In this document: in pieces, positions 15,114-22,532 of the stretch
How positions within the stretch are numbered: the first letter of the stretch is position 1
How the letters are laid out: every line of letters starts with the position of its first letter
Assembly: GCA_902491515.1 (NCBI GenBank)
Contig: CABUIC010000027.1
Location: 1-38,203, forward strand
Direction of reading: 5' to 3'
Length of the DNA: 38,203 bases
Source of the DNA: an uncultured Porphyromonadaceae bacterium
GTDB taxonomy: Bacteria; Bacteroidota; Bacteroidia; Bacteroidales; Muribaculaceae
Translations under genes and position numbers: made by a program
The notes under the pieces: model-generated
What the model saw: the letters and a program-made list of their open reading frames with translations, nothing else
The model's database searches: none
Told to the model about the DNA's origin: nothing

Positions 15114-17207
15114 ATGAAACATCGAATTCTCATATCAATTTTTTGCGCCTTTTTCGCTATAACAGCGATGGCGCAGTCTGAATCGTCCGACTCAATCAAG
15201 ACGCAGAAACTTGACGAAGTAGTTGTCGAGGCCAAGCTTCAATCCACCTCCGCCACCGTTTCAACCTATATCCCGACATCCAAACAGAAGAATTCCTCTC
15301 AGACCGCCACCGACCTGCTCAACCGGATGGCGATTCCACAGCTCTCACTCGGCATGGGCAACTCTGTCAAAACAACGTCAGGAAAGAATGTCGATATTTT
15401 CATTGACTATCTTCCGGCGTCGGAGCAGGACCTCACCGGCATGCGGATGGAGGACGTCAGGAAGGTGGAATATTACGACTATCCCAAGGACCCCCGTTTT
15501 CAGGGAAGCGCCCATGTAATAAATTTCATAATGCAGAAATATGAATATGGCGGCTATCTCAAGGCTTTCGCCAATGAGTTTTTCATAGCCAACTCCGGCC
15601 AGCTTAACCTGTATTCCAAATTTAAGTACAAACGGATGACCTACGACCTCGGAGTCGGCGGATATTATCGCAACGGAAGCCATGATTTCAACAATACCGT
15701 TGAAACCTATCGCCTCCCGCAGGAAGACGGCTCAATAAAGGAATTCGAGCGATGTTCAATTACCCGCGACGCCGAAACAAGGCGACGATATTTCTGGCCC
15801 ACATTCAAGGCTTTATATCGCACGGATAATATATCGGTCAGCAACACCGTCGGCGCCACTTTCGACAATTACCCGAAAGAGAACACTTCGGGGTCGGTCT
15901 ATTTCCGACCGGCTGATTTCCCCCCGTCCGATTTCGTCAATACAGCAAATCATCGCCAGAACTACATAACATACAACGGCTATTGGAATTTCATACTTCC
16001 CCACGGCAATACCATAAATTTCGCTCCCTACTATTCCTACTCCCACTCCGGACAAAACAGCAGATACACAGAGGGTCCGTCTTCCGAATTCATCAACAAT
16101 GCCTCGGACAACACCCATAAGGCAAGCGGCAACCTGCGCTGCCAACACGACTTCGGAAAATGGGGCGACATCTCTGTCTCTGCACAAGGCTTTTACTACC
16201 ACAGCAAAACACGCTATTCAGGCACTTCAACCTCAAATGACCGGCTTACAGTCTTGCGCCTCGGCCCCGGGGTCGCCTACAACTTCACTAACGATAAATT
16301 CTACGGGGCAGTCGGGGTCGGCTTCAGCTACGACCGCACCCGCTCAGGCGACATTACAGAGGAAAGCATCTATCCCTGGACGGACTTTTCAGCCCAATAT
16401 TCATTCAACAACAGGAACTCCGTCAACGCGGAGTTCCATTACAGCTACCAGATTCCCGCTCTTTCGGTCCGTAGTTCGGCGGTCATACAGTCAAATCCGC
16501 TGATGAGCTATACAGGGAATCCGAATCTCACCCCTTACAAATGCTATGATTTCGGAGTCAGCTATCAGTGGCTGCCCGACAATAAATTCAGTTTTTCGGT
16601 TTTCGGAACCAGATTTGTCGCGGACAACCGCTTTGCTTATGTCTATGAGGCATCGGCCGACGGAATACTCCGCACAGTGCAACAACCCATGGGCAAATTC
16701 ATTCAGGGACGCTACGGAGTGAACGGCACGGCCCGCTTCCTCAACAGCAATCTCCAGATAAGCGGCCAGTTGGCGCACTATATCGTCAAAAACGAAGAAC
16801 CCTTCAACTGGACGAAATCACACCTCAACTGGTATCTTCAGGCATTCTACTATCTGAATCAGTGGCATTTCGGCGTGCAGTATCAATCCGCCATGGCTTC
16901 TGCCGGCAATTTTTCCAACGGCGTGTGGGAGACCGCCAAGAACGCTTACACCGCTATCGTCGGCTGGGGTAATTCATCGTGGAGCTTCCAGACACAGATC
17001 GCCAATCCCTTCAGGTGGAACTGGCGCAACGGAACCTCTGTAATGAAAAGCAAAAACTACGATTTCGTGCAAATCTCCCATAATCCGAACAGCCACTGCT
17101 TCATTTATCTTTCTGCAACATATACCTTTGGATTCGGCAAGAAAATCAAAGTCGGAAATGAGGCATCCCAGCTCTCCGGCGCCGGCAATGCAATCCTAAG
17201 CCAATGA
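15114..17207 (+). CDS. TonB-receptor-like outer-membrane beta-barrel protein 2
   Basis: The 697-residue paralogue of the preceding protein has signal peptide MKHRILISIFCAFFAITAMA, TonB-box-like LDEVVVEAK right after the mature start, and a plug domain containing KNVDIFIDYLPASEQDL and RKVEYYDYPKDPRFQG. The plug is followed by a barrel rich in Tyr, Phe and Asn. It too lacks the N-terminal regulatory-like extension. It ends YTFGFGKKIKV plus a short Ser/Gly-rich tail. The frame opens at 15042, but the promoter -7 box lies inside those codons, so I use the ATG at 15114. It is probably transcribed both from its own promoter and by read-through from barrel 1, which ends 110 bp upstream. Ligand unknown. 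Confidence 0.87.
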   Translation: MKHRILISIFCAFFAITAMAQSESSDSIKTQKLDEVVVEAKLQSTSATVSTYIPTSKQKNSSQTATDLLNRMAIPQLSLGMGNSVKTTSGKNVDIFIDYLPASEQDLTGMRMEDVRKVEYYDYPKDPRFQGSAHVINFIMQKYEYGGYLKAFANEFFIANSGQLNLYSKFKYKRMTYDLGVGGYYRNGSHDFNNTVETYRLPQEDGSIKEFERCSITRDAETRRRYFWPTFKALYRTDNISVSNTVGATFDNYPKENTSGSVYFRPADFPPSDFVNTANHRQNYITYNGYWNFILPHGNTINFAPYYSYSHSGQNSRYTEGPSSEFINNASDNTHKASGNLRCQHDFGKWGDISVSAQGFYYHSKTRYSGTSTSNDRLTVLRLGPGVAYNFTNDKFYGAVGVGFSYDRTRSGDITEESIYPWTDFSAQYSFNNRNSVNAEFHYSYQIPALSVRSSAVIQSNPLMSYTGNPNLTPYKCYDFGVSYQWLPDNKFSFSVFGTRFVADNRFAYVYEASADGILRTVQQPMGKFIQGRYGVNGTARFLNSNLQISGQLAHYIVKNEEPFNWTKSHLNWYLQAFYYLNQWHFGVQYQSAMASAGNFSNGVWETAKNAYTAIVGWGNSSWSFQTQIANPFRWNWRNGTSVMKSKNYDFVQISHNPNSHCFIYLSATYTFGFGKKIKVGNEASQLSGAGNAILSQ

Positions 17208-17267
17208 AGGAATGCAGTCAGTTGCAGGATGGGAATATTTTGAGATTGAGAAAAATCAACCTATAAG

Positions 17268-17298
17268 TTGCATTTTCAAGATAATCTTAGTAACTTTA
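17268..17298 (+). promoter_or_regulatory. Probable promoter of the small ORF-XRE-Crp unit
   Basis: TTG (17268-17270), a 20-nt spacer, then TAACTTTA (17291-17298), which differs from the -7 consensus only in the last base. It lies in the AT-rich gap after barrel gene 2 and points into the short fragment at 17310 and the XRE gene. Confidence 0.5.
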
Positions 17299-17309
17299 CT
17301 CTTGAATAA

Positions 17310-17429
17310 ATATTTATATACCACGAGCATACCGCGCTCGAATTGCTGAAGCTCAATAGCTGCAAGGCGTTCCTTAAAGCCAACGGCGTATTTGATCAGG
17401 ACAGTTTTGTTGAACTTACTAATGAATAA
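17310..17429 (+). pseudogene. Short coding remnant or leader ORF before the XRE gene
   Basis: An open frame of 39 codons without an ATG reads like the C-terminal end of a soluble protein (for example FLKANGVFDQDSFVELTNE) and stops at 17427-17429, 4 bp before the XRE start. An in-frame stop at 17307 closes it upstream. I do not recognise the family. It could be the leftover 3' part of a toxin-like partner of the XRE gene, a leader ORF starting at a non-ATG codon, or chance. The peptide's natural-looking composition is the only support. Confidence 0.3.
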
Positions 17430-17433
17430 TATT

Positions 17434-17733
17434 ATGGCAAGCAAGGCAATTAAATTTTTGGAGGACCATCAGAGCGAGACTACTTCTCGGTTTGCAGAGG
17501 AAGCAGCATGGCGAAAGGAAAATGCAGGTTGGCTCCGCTGGTCGCGTCAGCTTGCCGTAACCCTTATAGGCTATATGCAGGACAACGGCCTCAAAAGAGC
17601 CGAGCTTGCCGCTCGCCTCGGAGTGAGTCCGCAATATGTGAGCAAGCTCCTTTCAGGCACCGAAAACCTCAGCTTCAAGAGTATAGCCAATATCGAGGAC
17701 AAACTCGGCATTGTCTGCTTCACGATGGCATAA
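17434..17733 (+). CDS. XRE-family helix-turn-helix regulator
   Basis: This 99-residue protein has a helical N-terminal part (FLEDHQSETTSRFAEEAAWRKEN). A Cro/CI-type helix-turn-helix lies at about residues 46-92, with LKRAELAARLGVSPQYVSKLLSGTENL cut by the usual turn. Similar proteins are common in Bacteroidales, often as solitary regulators or antitoxin-like partners. I chose the ATG at 17434, giving MASKAIKFL; ATG at 17422 would add four residues. Its stop lies 11 bp before the Crp/Fnr gene, so the two are one unit. Whether it regulates the neighbouring barrels or belongs to a decayed toxin-antitoxin pair cannot be told from sequence. Confidence 0.85.
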   Translation: MASKAIKFLEDHQSETTSRFAEEAAWRKENAGWLRWSRQLAVTLIGYMQDNGLKRAELAARLGVSPQYVSKLLSGTENLSFKSIANIEDKLGIVCFTMA

Positions 17734-17744
17734 AGAGGTTGTCC

Positions 17745-18320
17745 ATGCCATCGCAGTTCAATTCTTATATCGACTTTCTGGATCTCACGGCTGCCACTGA
17801 TTATTGCCGGGAGAAGGGAACACCGTGCCGTTATAAAAAGGGAGAGCGTTTTGTTCAGCAAGGAACAATCGCACGCTATGCCGCCCTTGTGGTGTCGGGC
17901 TATTTCAAAGTAACTACCCTTAATGATTCGGGCGACGAGGCTGTGATTAATTTTGCCTTCCCGGGACAGATCATCACCGATTTCCATTCCTCATTGCATG
18001 GAGAACCTTCCCGGATGTCAATCATCGCAGGCACTGACTGCGAGATAATGCGAGTGCCGTTAAAGACTTTCAGGGAATTCCTTTCCCCCACCCTGCTCGA
18101 CGAATACAAATCGCTGTTTTATATGGTATTCCGGCGCTTGCTGGATCTCTACCGCAAGTCGCCCCGTCAGCGCTATGTAGCATTGTGTGAACAATATCCC
18201 CGGATTGTCGAGACCGTCACTTTAAAAGATTTGTCCTCCTTCCTCCTGATTACACCCAACCATCTCAGCCGTATCAGACGGGAACTTGCAAATAATCCCG
18301 ACACAAACATCAAAAAATAA
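17745..18320 (+). CDS. Crp/Fnr-family transcriptional regulator
   Basis: The 191-residue protein has a cyclic-nucleotide-binding-type beta-roll (about 25-120, with YKKGERFVQQGTIARYAALVVSGYFKV), a dimer helix, and a C-terminal helix-turn-helix (about 158-185, VTLKDLSSFLLITPNHLSRIRREL). The FNR cysteines for an Fe-S cluster are absent, and the phosphate-binding arginine motif of true CRP is not obvious, so the effector is unknown. An AAAGAGG ribosome site precedes the ATG at 17745; the longer frame opening at 17508 covers the XRE gene. Motifs shared upstream of 15114 and 18430, on both sides of this gene, make it a candidate regulator of both, alongside the membrane winged-helix protein. Confidence 0.88.
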   Translation: MPSQFNSYIDFLDLTAATDYCREKGTPCRYKKGERFVQQGTIARYAALVVSGYFKVTTLNDSGDEAVINFAFPGQIITDFHSSLHGEPSRMSIIAGTDCEIMRVPLKTFREFLSPTLLDEYKSLFYMVFRRLLDLYRKSPRQRYVALCEQYPRIVETVTLKDLSSFLLITPNHLSRIRRELANNPDTNIKK

Positions 18321-18330
18321 AGAGGTCTAT

Positions 18331-18371
18331 ACATTTGTTAAGACCAAATCCATTTAACTTCGCTTACTTTG
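18331..18371 (+). promoter_or_regulatory. Upstream region of the TonB-like gene with shared element
   Basis: ACATTTGTTAAG starts at 18331, and TTACTTTG (18364-18371), a near -7 box, begins exactly 33 bp later. This matches the layout at 15051-15091. A partial dyad, GTTAA (18337-18341) with TTAAC (18354-18358), overlaps it. Likely co-regulation with barrel gene 2. Confidence 0.5.
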
Positions 18372-18429
18372 CTGTCGGGAAGGTTTCTATCGAACCTCGA
18401 CATTCCGATAAATAAAAACCTCATGCTAT

Positions 18430-19434
18430 ATGAAAAAAATATTTTTAATTTCCCTGGTTATTGCTCAGGCGTGCATTGCGTTCGCGCAGGATTACTGCGT
18501 GAACGACACCATTGTACGCGAGATTCAATTTCCTCTGACTCTACAGGACACCAAATCCGAGTTCTTCTATTTCAACAACGAATGGATTCCGCTCGCGTAT
18601 GGAAATGAAATTCAGGCAGACTCTATTCAATCGGCTGAAATTAAAAACGACGAGTATGGCAATCGTGCTGTATTCTTTACAGTATCGCCTAGATATCTTG
18701 AATATATAAAAGCCGAAAACCGCAAATATTTAATAAATCTTGACCCTCGCTGCGAGTTTCCCGGAGGCAACGAAAAACTCAAAGGATGGCTTGACGAAAA
18801 CATCCGTATTCCCGAAGGCTTCAAAGGCAGCGAAAGAGTATTTGTCAAATTCACCGTTCATCCTGACGGCTCAATCAGTGACCCGACGATTTTTCGGCGC
18901 CCGAGTAAAAACGAAGCTGTCAACCAAGAGGCACTAAGGCTTGTAAATGCGCTACCCAAATTCCGCGTTAAATACTATACTCCCCAAAAGAAAAACTTCC
19001 AACTTTTCCTTCCGATAACATTCAAAGAGCCGGGCGTGATATTTATTAGAGGCGATGAAAGCTCCTTCATCAATCAGTTTCCCTCAATTGAAGAAAAAAT
19101 CAATAATTTGTATGAGAATTTGGTGTTTGAGACCGCCAAAGACCCTGATTTCAATATCGCCGACATCTGTACCGCCGATTTTATTCAGCACCTGGAGAAA
19201 GCCAATGACCTTGACTCCGAAGGATACGCCACATGGCTACTGAGCTCGGAGATGCAAGACGGCGATGACTCGCTTTCAAAAATTATATCCATCGTAGCCG
19301 GACCAAACAACACAGTGATTGTCAATTGGTCTGACATGGGGCATATAGGTTCCACAACATTTTCTATGATAAAATCCGACGGCGAGTGGAAAATCAACGA
19401 CGCCACCGTCCCGCAAGGCTATAACCCCCTGTAA
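18430..19434 (+). CDS. Secreted protein with TonB C-terminal-like and DUF3828-like domains
   Basis: This 334-residue protein begins with a cleavable-looking signal peptide (MKKIFLISLVIAQACIAFAQ). Residues about 110-199 look like a TonB C-terminal domain: FPGGNEKLKGWLDENI, then VFVKFTVHPDGSISDPTIFR, then ALPKF and FLPITFK. Residues about 217-334 resemble a DUF3828-type alpha+beta domain (helical start, then IVNWSDM and GEWKINDA strands). A standard TonB has a membrane anchor and a Pro-rich linker, and neither is present, so it is unlikely to work alone as an ExbB/D-driven transducer. It could be a periplasmic partner or decoy for the two barrels upstream, or an unrelated envelope protein. The domain calls are moderately secure; the role is inference. 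Confidence 0.75.
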   Translation: MKKIFLISLVIAQACIAFAQDYCVNDTIVREIQFPLTLQDTKSEFFYFNNEWIPLAYGNEIQADSIQSAEIKNDEYGNRAVFFTVSPRYLEYIKAENRKYLINLDPRCEFPGGNEKLKGWLDENIRIPEGFKGSERVFVKFTVHPDGSISDPTIFRRPSKNEAVNQEALRLVNALPKFRVKYYTPQKKNFQLFLPITFKEPGVIFIRGDESSFINQFPSIEEKINNLYENLVFETAKDPDFNIADICTADFIQHLEKANDLDSEGYATWLLSSEMQDGDDSLSKIISIVAGPNNTVIVNWSDMGHIGSTTFSMIKSDGEWKINDATVPQGYNPL

Positions 19435-19472
19435 TCCCGGCGAATGATGTCAATTCGATTCGCTATTTCCGA

Positions 19473-19546
19473 CAGGTGCACAACAGGTGCAAAAAATCCC
19501 CTGACTCCAAACAAGTCTCAAATCCCTTGACACCAAACAAGTATCA
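19473..19546. repeat. Short direct repeats at the right edge of the accessory block
   Basis: CAGGTGCA occurs at 19473-19480 and 19484-19491. Then a 26-bp unit at 19495-19520 is repeated directly at 19521-19546 with three mismatches (shared core CCAAACAAGT). These arm-like repeats lie between the last block gene and the terminator of tRNA-Gln. They resemble integrase arm sites in style, but no integrase gene is present. Nothing coding is seen in 19435-19576. Confidence 0.7.
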
Positions 19547-19576
19547 AATATACAACTTTTAACATTTTGCGCGAGA

Positions 19577-19625
19577 CGAAAAAAATAAAGAAAGAGCTAA
19601 ATCGCAACGACTTAGCTCTTTCTTT
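19577..19625 (-). terminator. Terminator of tRNA-Gln
   Basis: A perfect 14-bp stem (19587-19600 with 19612-19625) has an 11-nt loop and, on the - strand, is followed by a T-rich run (ATTTTTTTCG). It starts 4 bp after the tRNA 3' end. Confidence 0.9.
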
Positions 19626-19628
19626 TTG

Positions 19629-19699
19629 TTGCCTTGGAAGGATTCGAACCCTCACAGGCGGAACCAGAATCCGACGTGCTACCATTACACCACAAGGCA
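19629..19699 (-). tRNA. tRNA-Gln (anticodon CTG)
   Basis: On the - strand the acceptor TGCCTTG pairs with CAAGGCA, and the discriminator is A at 19629. The anticodon loop TTCTGGT gives CTG, reading glutamine codon CAG. The T-arm has GGTTCGAATCC. CCA is not encoded. The 3' end faces the accessory block at 12-19.5 kb, the usual orientation for an island inserted at a tRNA. Confidence 0.94.
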
Positions 19700-19733
19700 A
19701 GGTGTTGGGAGGGGTTGTTCCCGTTTTGCGGTG

Positions 19734-19765
19734 CAAAGTTACGGTGTTTTTTTTGAATGTGCAAA
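19734..19765 (-). promoter_or_regulatory. Promoter of tRNA-Gln
   Basis: On the - strand TTTG (19762-19765), then 20 nt from TTG, then TAACTTTG (19734-19741). The tRNA starts about 35 nt downstream. Confidence 0.85.
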
Positions 19766-19805
19766 TTTTTTCGGGGATTTTTTTCGAGAGGAAGGGGGTT
19801 TTGTG

Positions 19806-19813
19806 TATTTTTG
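19806..19813 (+). promoter_or_regulatory. -7 box upstream of the clostripain gene
   Basis: TATTTTTG matches TAnnTTTG and lies 56 nt before the ATG at 19870. The -33 region is only T-rich, without a clear TTG. Confidence 0.5.
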
Positions 19814-19869
19814 CAGTGTTTCGGTGCCCGAGGGCAATATGCGCTGGGGCCGGGACGTTATATGTTATT

Positions 19870-21057
19870 ATGAAATTCAGATTCTTACATTTTCTTCTTT
19901 CGCTTTTCGGTCTTTTCACCCTTTCGGCTCTGACGTGCTGCGGAGAGGACAATCCTGTGCCGGTTCCGCCTCCGGTGCCCGAGGAGGGTTCGCGGACGGT
20001 GATGGTGTATATGGTCGCCAACAACAACTTAGGGTCGGCGGACTTTGACGCGGACGACCTTGAGGAGATGCGGAAGGCAGTCGTTGCCGGAGCGCTGGGC
20101 CCGAAGGGGCACCTGCTCGTGTTCCACGAGGCTTACGGGGCTTCTCCGGTGCTTAAGGCTTTCGAGACGGACGGCAGTCTTATCGAGCTGAAGGCCTACG
20201 ATTCGGGCTCGACGGGAGTGGAGGCCCGGACGATGGCCGAGGCGCTTGACGACATGAATGCTCACGCCCTTGCGGAGAGCTACGGCCTTATTCTCTGGAG
20301 CCATGCCTCAGGCTGGATCGAGGACGGCATCAGGGAGGACACGGAGGATATCGCGCCGCTGTCTTTCGGCCTTTCCGGGCGGCGAAAAATGAATGTGTCG
20401 ACTCTTGCGCGGGTTCTCGAGGGCCGGGGGCTTGATTTCGTGTATTTCGACTGCTGCTACATGATGGGAATCGAGACTGTCTACCAGCTCAGGAGAGCGG
20501 CTCCCGTGCTTGCGGGGAGCCCTACGGAGATTCCATCGGCGGGGATGCCCTACGACAGGACGCTTCCGTTCTTCTTCGCGGAGGGCGAGCCTGACCTTCC
20601 TGGGGCCGCGCGGACCACTTTCGAGCACTACGACGGCCAGAGCGGCTCGGCGCGGACGGCGACGATGAGCGTGGTGCGGACGGCGGGGCTGGAGGCCCTC
20701 GCGCAGGCGTGTCTTCCGATTTACGGCAACTCGCTGATAGGGATGCCGGGAGCACCCTTCGAGCCTCAGCGCTACACGGCCACGGGCGTGGAGACATGCA
20801 AGTACTTCGACTTCGGGCAGTACATGCGCGAGCTTGCGAAGGACAGCCCGGAACGGTTAGCGGCTTTCGAGAAGGCACTCGGGGACGTTGTGGTGTATGA
20901 AAACGCCACACCCTATCTCTGGAGCTCAGTGGCTCTGAAGGAGCACTCGGGGCTCTCGACGTACATCATGCGCGGAGAGGACGATCCGAACTGTCAGCTT
21001 CTCGAGGGGCTGGACTGGAGCCGAATTGAAATATTTCCTTTACCTGACAACAACTGA
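19870..21057 (+). CDS. Clostripain-family (C11) cysteine peptidase, lipoprotein
   Basis: The 395-residue protein has a lipoprotein signal peptide (hydrophobic core, then LSALTC with the lipid cysteine near residue 23) and a short Pro-rich spacer, so it is probably anchored in the envelope. The C11 caspase-like fold follows: TVMVYMVANNNLGS starts strand 1, LILWSHASGW carries the catalytic histidine, and VYFDCCYMMGIE carries the catalytic cysteine pair. Family members cleave after Arg or Lys and often self-activate; its substrates are unknown. The upstream 101 codons of the frame run through tRNA-Gln and its promoter and are not coding. It lies 2 bp before mscS, so the two form an operon. Confidence 0.9.
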   Translation: MKFRFLHFLLSLFGLFTLSALTCCGEDNPVPVPPPVPEEGSRTVMVYMVANNNLGSADFDADDLEEMRKAVVAGALGPKGHLLVFHEAYGASPVLKAFETDGSLIELKAYDSGSTGVEARTMAEALDDMNAHALAESYGLILWSHASGWIEDGIREDTEDIAPLSFGLSGRRKMNVSTLARVLEGRGLDFVYFDCCYMMGIETVYQLRRAAPVLAGSPTEIPSAGMPYDRTLPFFFAEGEPDLPGAARTTFEHYDGQSGSARTATMSVVRTAGLEALAQACLPIYGNSLIGMPGAPFEPQRYTATGVETCKYFDFGQYMRELAKDSPERLAAFEKALGDVVVYENATPYLWSSVALKEHSGLSTYIMRGEDDPNCQLLEGLDWSRIEIFPLPDNN

Positions 21058-21059
21058 CT

Positions 21060-22037
21060 ATGATTCAAATACCAGACATTGAGCCGGCCCTGCCGGACAG
21101 CATCCCGACGCCCCGGGAGGAATGGGCGATGCTGAAGGACCTACCCGTGGACGAGCTTGTCAACAGGATGGTCTCGTCGGTGGTGACATTCGCCATCAAC
21201 CTCGCCATCGCCATCGCGGTTTTCTACCTCGGGCGGTTCATCATCAAGAAAATCTACGGCCTTATCGGCAATATCCTCGTTCACCGCAAGGTGGATACGA
21301 GCATTACGTCGTTCACGCTGAGCATGGTCCGCATCGTGCTGTACTTCATTCTGATAGTGACGGTGATAGGGATTCTGGGCATAGAGACCTCATCGTTCAT
21401 CGCGCTGTTCGCTTCGGCCGGCGTCGCCATAGGCATGGCACTGAGCGGAACTCTCCAGAATTTCGCGGGAGGCGTTCTGATCCTTCTCCTGAAACCATAC
21501 CGTGTGGGCGACTACATCGAGGCCCAGGGCTATGCGGGGACCGTGCGTGAGATACAGATATTCTCGACCATCATCTGCACGCCCGACAACAAGACCATCA
21601 TCATCCCGAACGGCGGACTGTCGACCGGATCAATCAACAACTACACGCGGGACGACTACCGGAGGGTGGACTGGACCGTAAGCATCGCCTATGGCGACGA
21701 TGTTGAGGCCGCCAGGAAGAAGATTCTTGAAATCCTCGGTTCGGACGAGCGCATCGTAAAGCAATATCTCGAGGACGACCGCGCGGCGCGCGGAATGTCA
21801 GCCCCCGCCATCGACCCTACGCTGGCAAAGGTGCTTCTTACGAAGATTGACTGCTCGCCGGCAGTGTTCGTGAAGGAGCTCGGGGCAAGCTCCGTCGACC
21901 TGAAGGTGTCGGCATGGACGCCCACGGGGATGTACTGGGGCGTGTTCTACTCGATGAACGAGCGCTTCTACAAGGAGCTTCCTTCGGCGGGCATCAACTT
22001 CCCCTTCCCTCAGCTCGACGTGCATGTCATGAAATAA
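21060..22037 (+). CDS. mscS: Small-conductance mechanosensitive channel, MscS family
   Basis: This 325-residue protein opens under membrane tension to release solutes during osmotic downshock. After an N-terminal helix (about 40-65) and a second helix pair, it has the pore helix TM3 with glycine/alanine packing, AGVAIGMALSGTLQNFAGG, followed by the beta-domain start LLKPYRVGDYIEA and FSTIICTPDNKTIIIPNG. The C-terminal alpha/beta domain is complete. The 50-residue N-terminal extension before TM1 is soluble-looking. It starts 2 bp after the clostripain stop. Confidence 0.94.
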   Translation: MIQIPDIEPALPDSIPTPREEWAMLKDLPVDELVNRMVSSVVTFAINLAIAIAVFYLGRFIIKKIYGLIGNILVHRKVDTSITSFTLSMVRIVLYFILIVTVIGILGIETSSFIALFASAGVAIGMALSGTLQNFAGGVLILLLKPYRVGDYIEAQGYAGTVREIQIFSTIICTPDNKTIIIPNGGLSTGSINNYTRDDYRRVDWTVSIAYGDDVEAARKKILEILGSDERIVKQYLEDDRAARGMSAPAIDPTLAKVLLTKIDCSPAVFVKELGASSVDLKVSAWTPTGMYWGVFYSMNERFYKELPSAGINFPFPQLDVHVMK

Positions 22038-22050
22038 ACCTTTCCCGATT

Positions 22051-22081
22051 CAGGGTGTTCTTTCAATAAAAGGACACCCTG
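22051..22081 (+). terminator. Hairpin between mscS and the next gene
   Basis: CAGGGTGTTCTTT (22051-22063) pairs with AAAGGACACCCTG (22069-22081) with one G-U pair and a 5-nt loop. There is no T tract. It ends only 4 nt before the ATG of the next gene, so it could terminate mscS or hide that gene's ribosome site. Confidence 0.6.
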
Positions 22082-22085
22082 ATTC

Positions 22086-22532
22086 ATGAAAAGAATAATA
22101 CTTTCACTATCGTTGTCGCTCGTTGCCGCGGCGAGCGTGCTTTCCATGAGCATCAAGGAAGGCTTCATGGACCCTGAGCGGCAGGAAGAGGAGGCCGATC
22201 CCTCGCGGGGCTTCACAGTGTGCAAAATCCACGAGACGGGAAGCGGCGAGCGGGTTTACCGCGGAGTAAGGGCCGAGGCACTCGCAGCCTTGCATCCCGA
22301 GATGCGTCTTCTACTCCGGGGCGTCGTCTCGGGGAACATTCTGTATGTATTCACGCGGGCCGTGGACTACTGCAACAGCGAGCTGCTTCTGTTTCTTGAG
22401 GAACTTGCCGAGGAGAAAGTGACAGTAGTGTCAGGGACGGTCGACAGCCGGATTATAAGCGCACTCCGGGATGGGAGAGTCGTTCCTTCAGGGAACGGCG
22501 GGGTTGCTGTGTACGCGCCTCTTCCGGAGTAA
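22086..22532 (+). CDS. Hypothetical exported protein, 148 aa
   Basis: I do not recognise this protein. The first 22 residues (MKRIILSLSLSLVAAASVLS) look like a signal peptide, and the mature part is acidic. Its DFWY-poor, leucine-rich stretches such as ALHPEMRLLLRGVV and ELLLFLEELAEE suggest a small alpha/beta protein. Two cysteines (in FTVCKIHE and DYCNSE) could form a disulfide outside the cytoplasm. Its 3' end overlaps the end of the convergent ATPase gene by 80 bp. It starts just after a hairpin. Start choice: an ATG further in would remove the signal peptide, so the first ATG is preferred. Confidence 0.7.
   Translation: MKRIILSLSLSLVAAASVLSMSIKEGFMDPERQEEEADPSRGFTVCKIHETGSGERVYRGVRAEALAALHPEMRLLLRGVVSGNILYVFTRAVDYCNSELLLFLEELAEEKVTVVSGTVDSRIISALRDGRVVPSGNGGVAVYAPLPE

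Noticed and set aside
12922..17207. A SusC/SusD polysaccharide utilisation locus
   Set aside because: The barrels are OMP_b-brl_3-like and shorter than SusC, there is no SusD lipoprotein and no carbohydrate-active enzyme nearby.
17256..17444. A 62-codon - strand frame in the gap after barrel gene 2
   Set aside because: It is antisense to the promoter, the small coding remnant and the XRE start, with no ribosome site.
19567..19869. N-terminal extension of the clostripain reading frame
   Set aside because: Those codons run across the tRNA-Gln terminator, the tRNA itself and its promoter; the lipoprotein signal starts at 19870.
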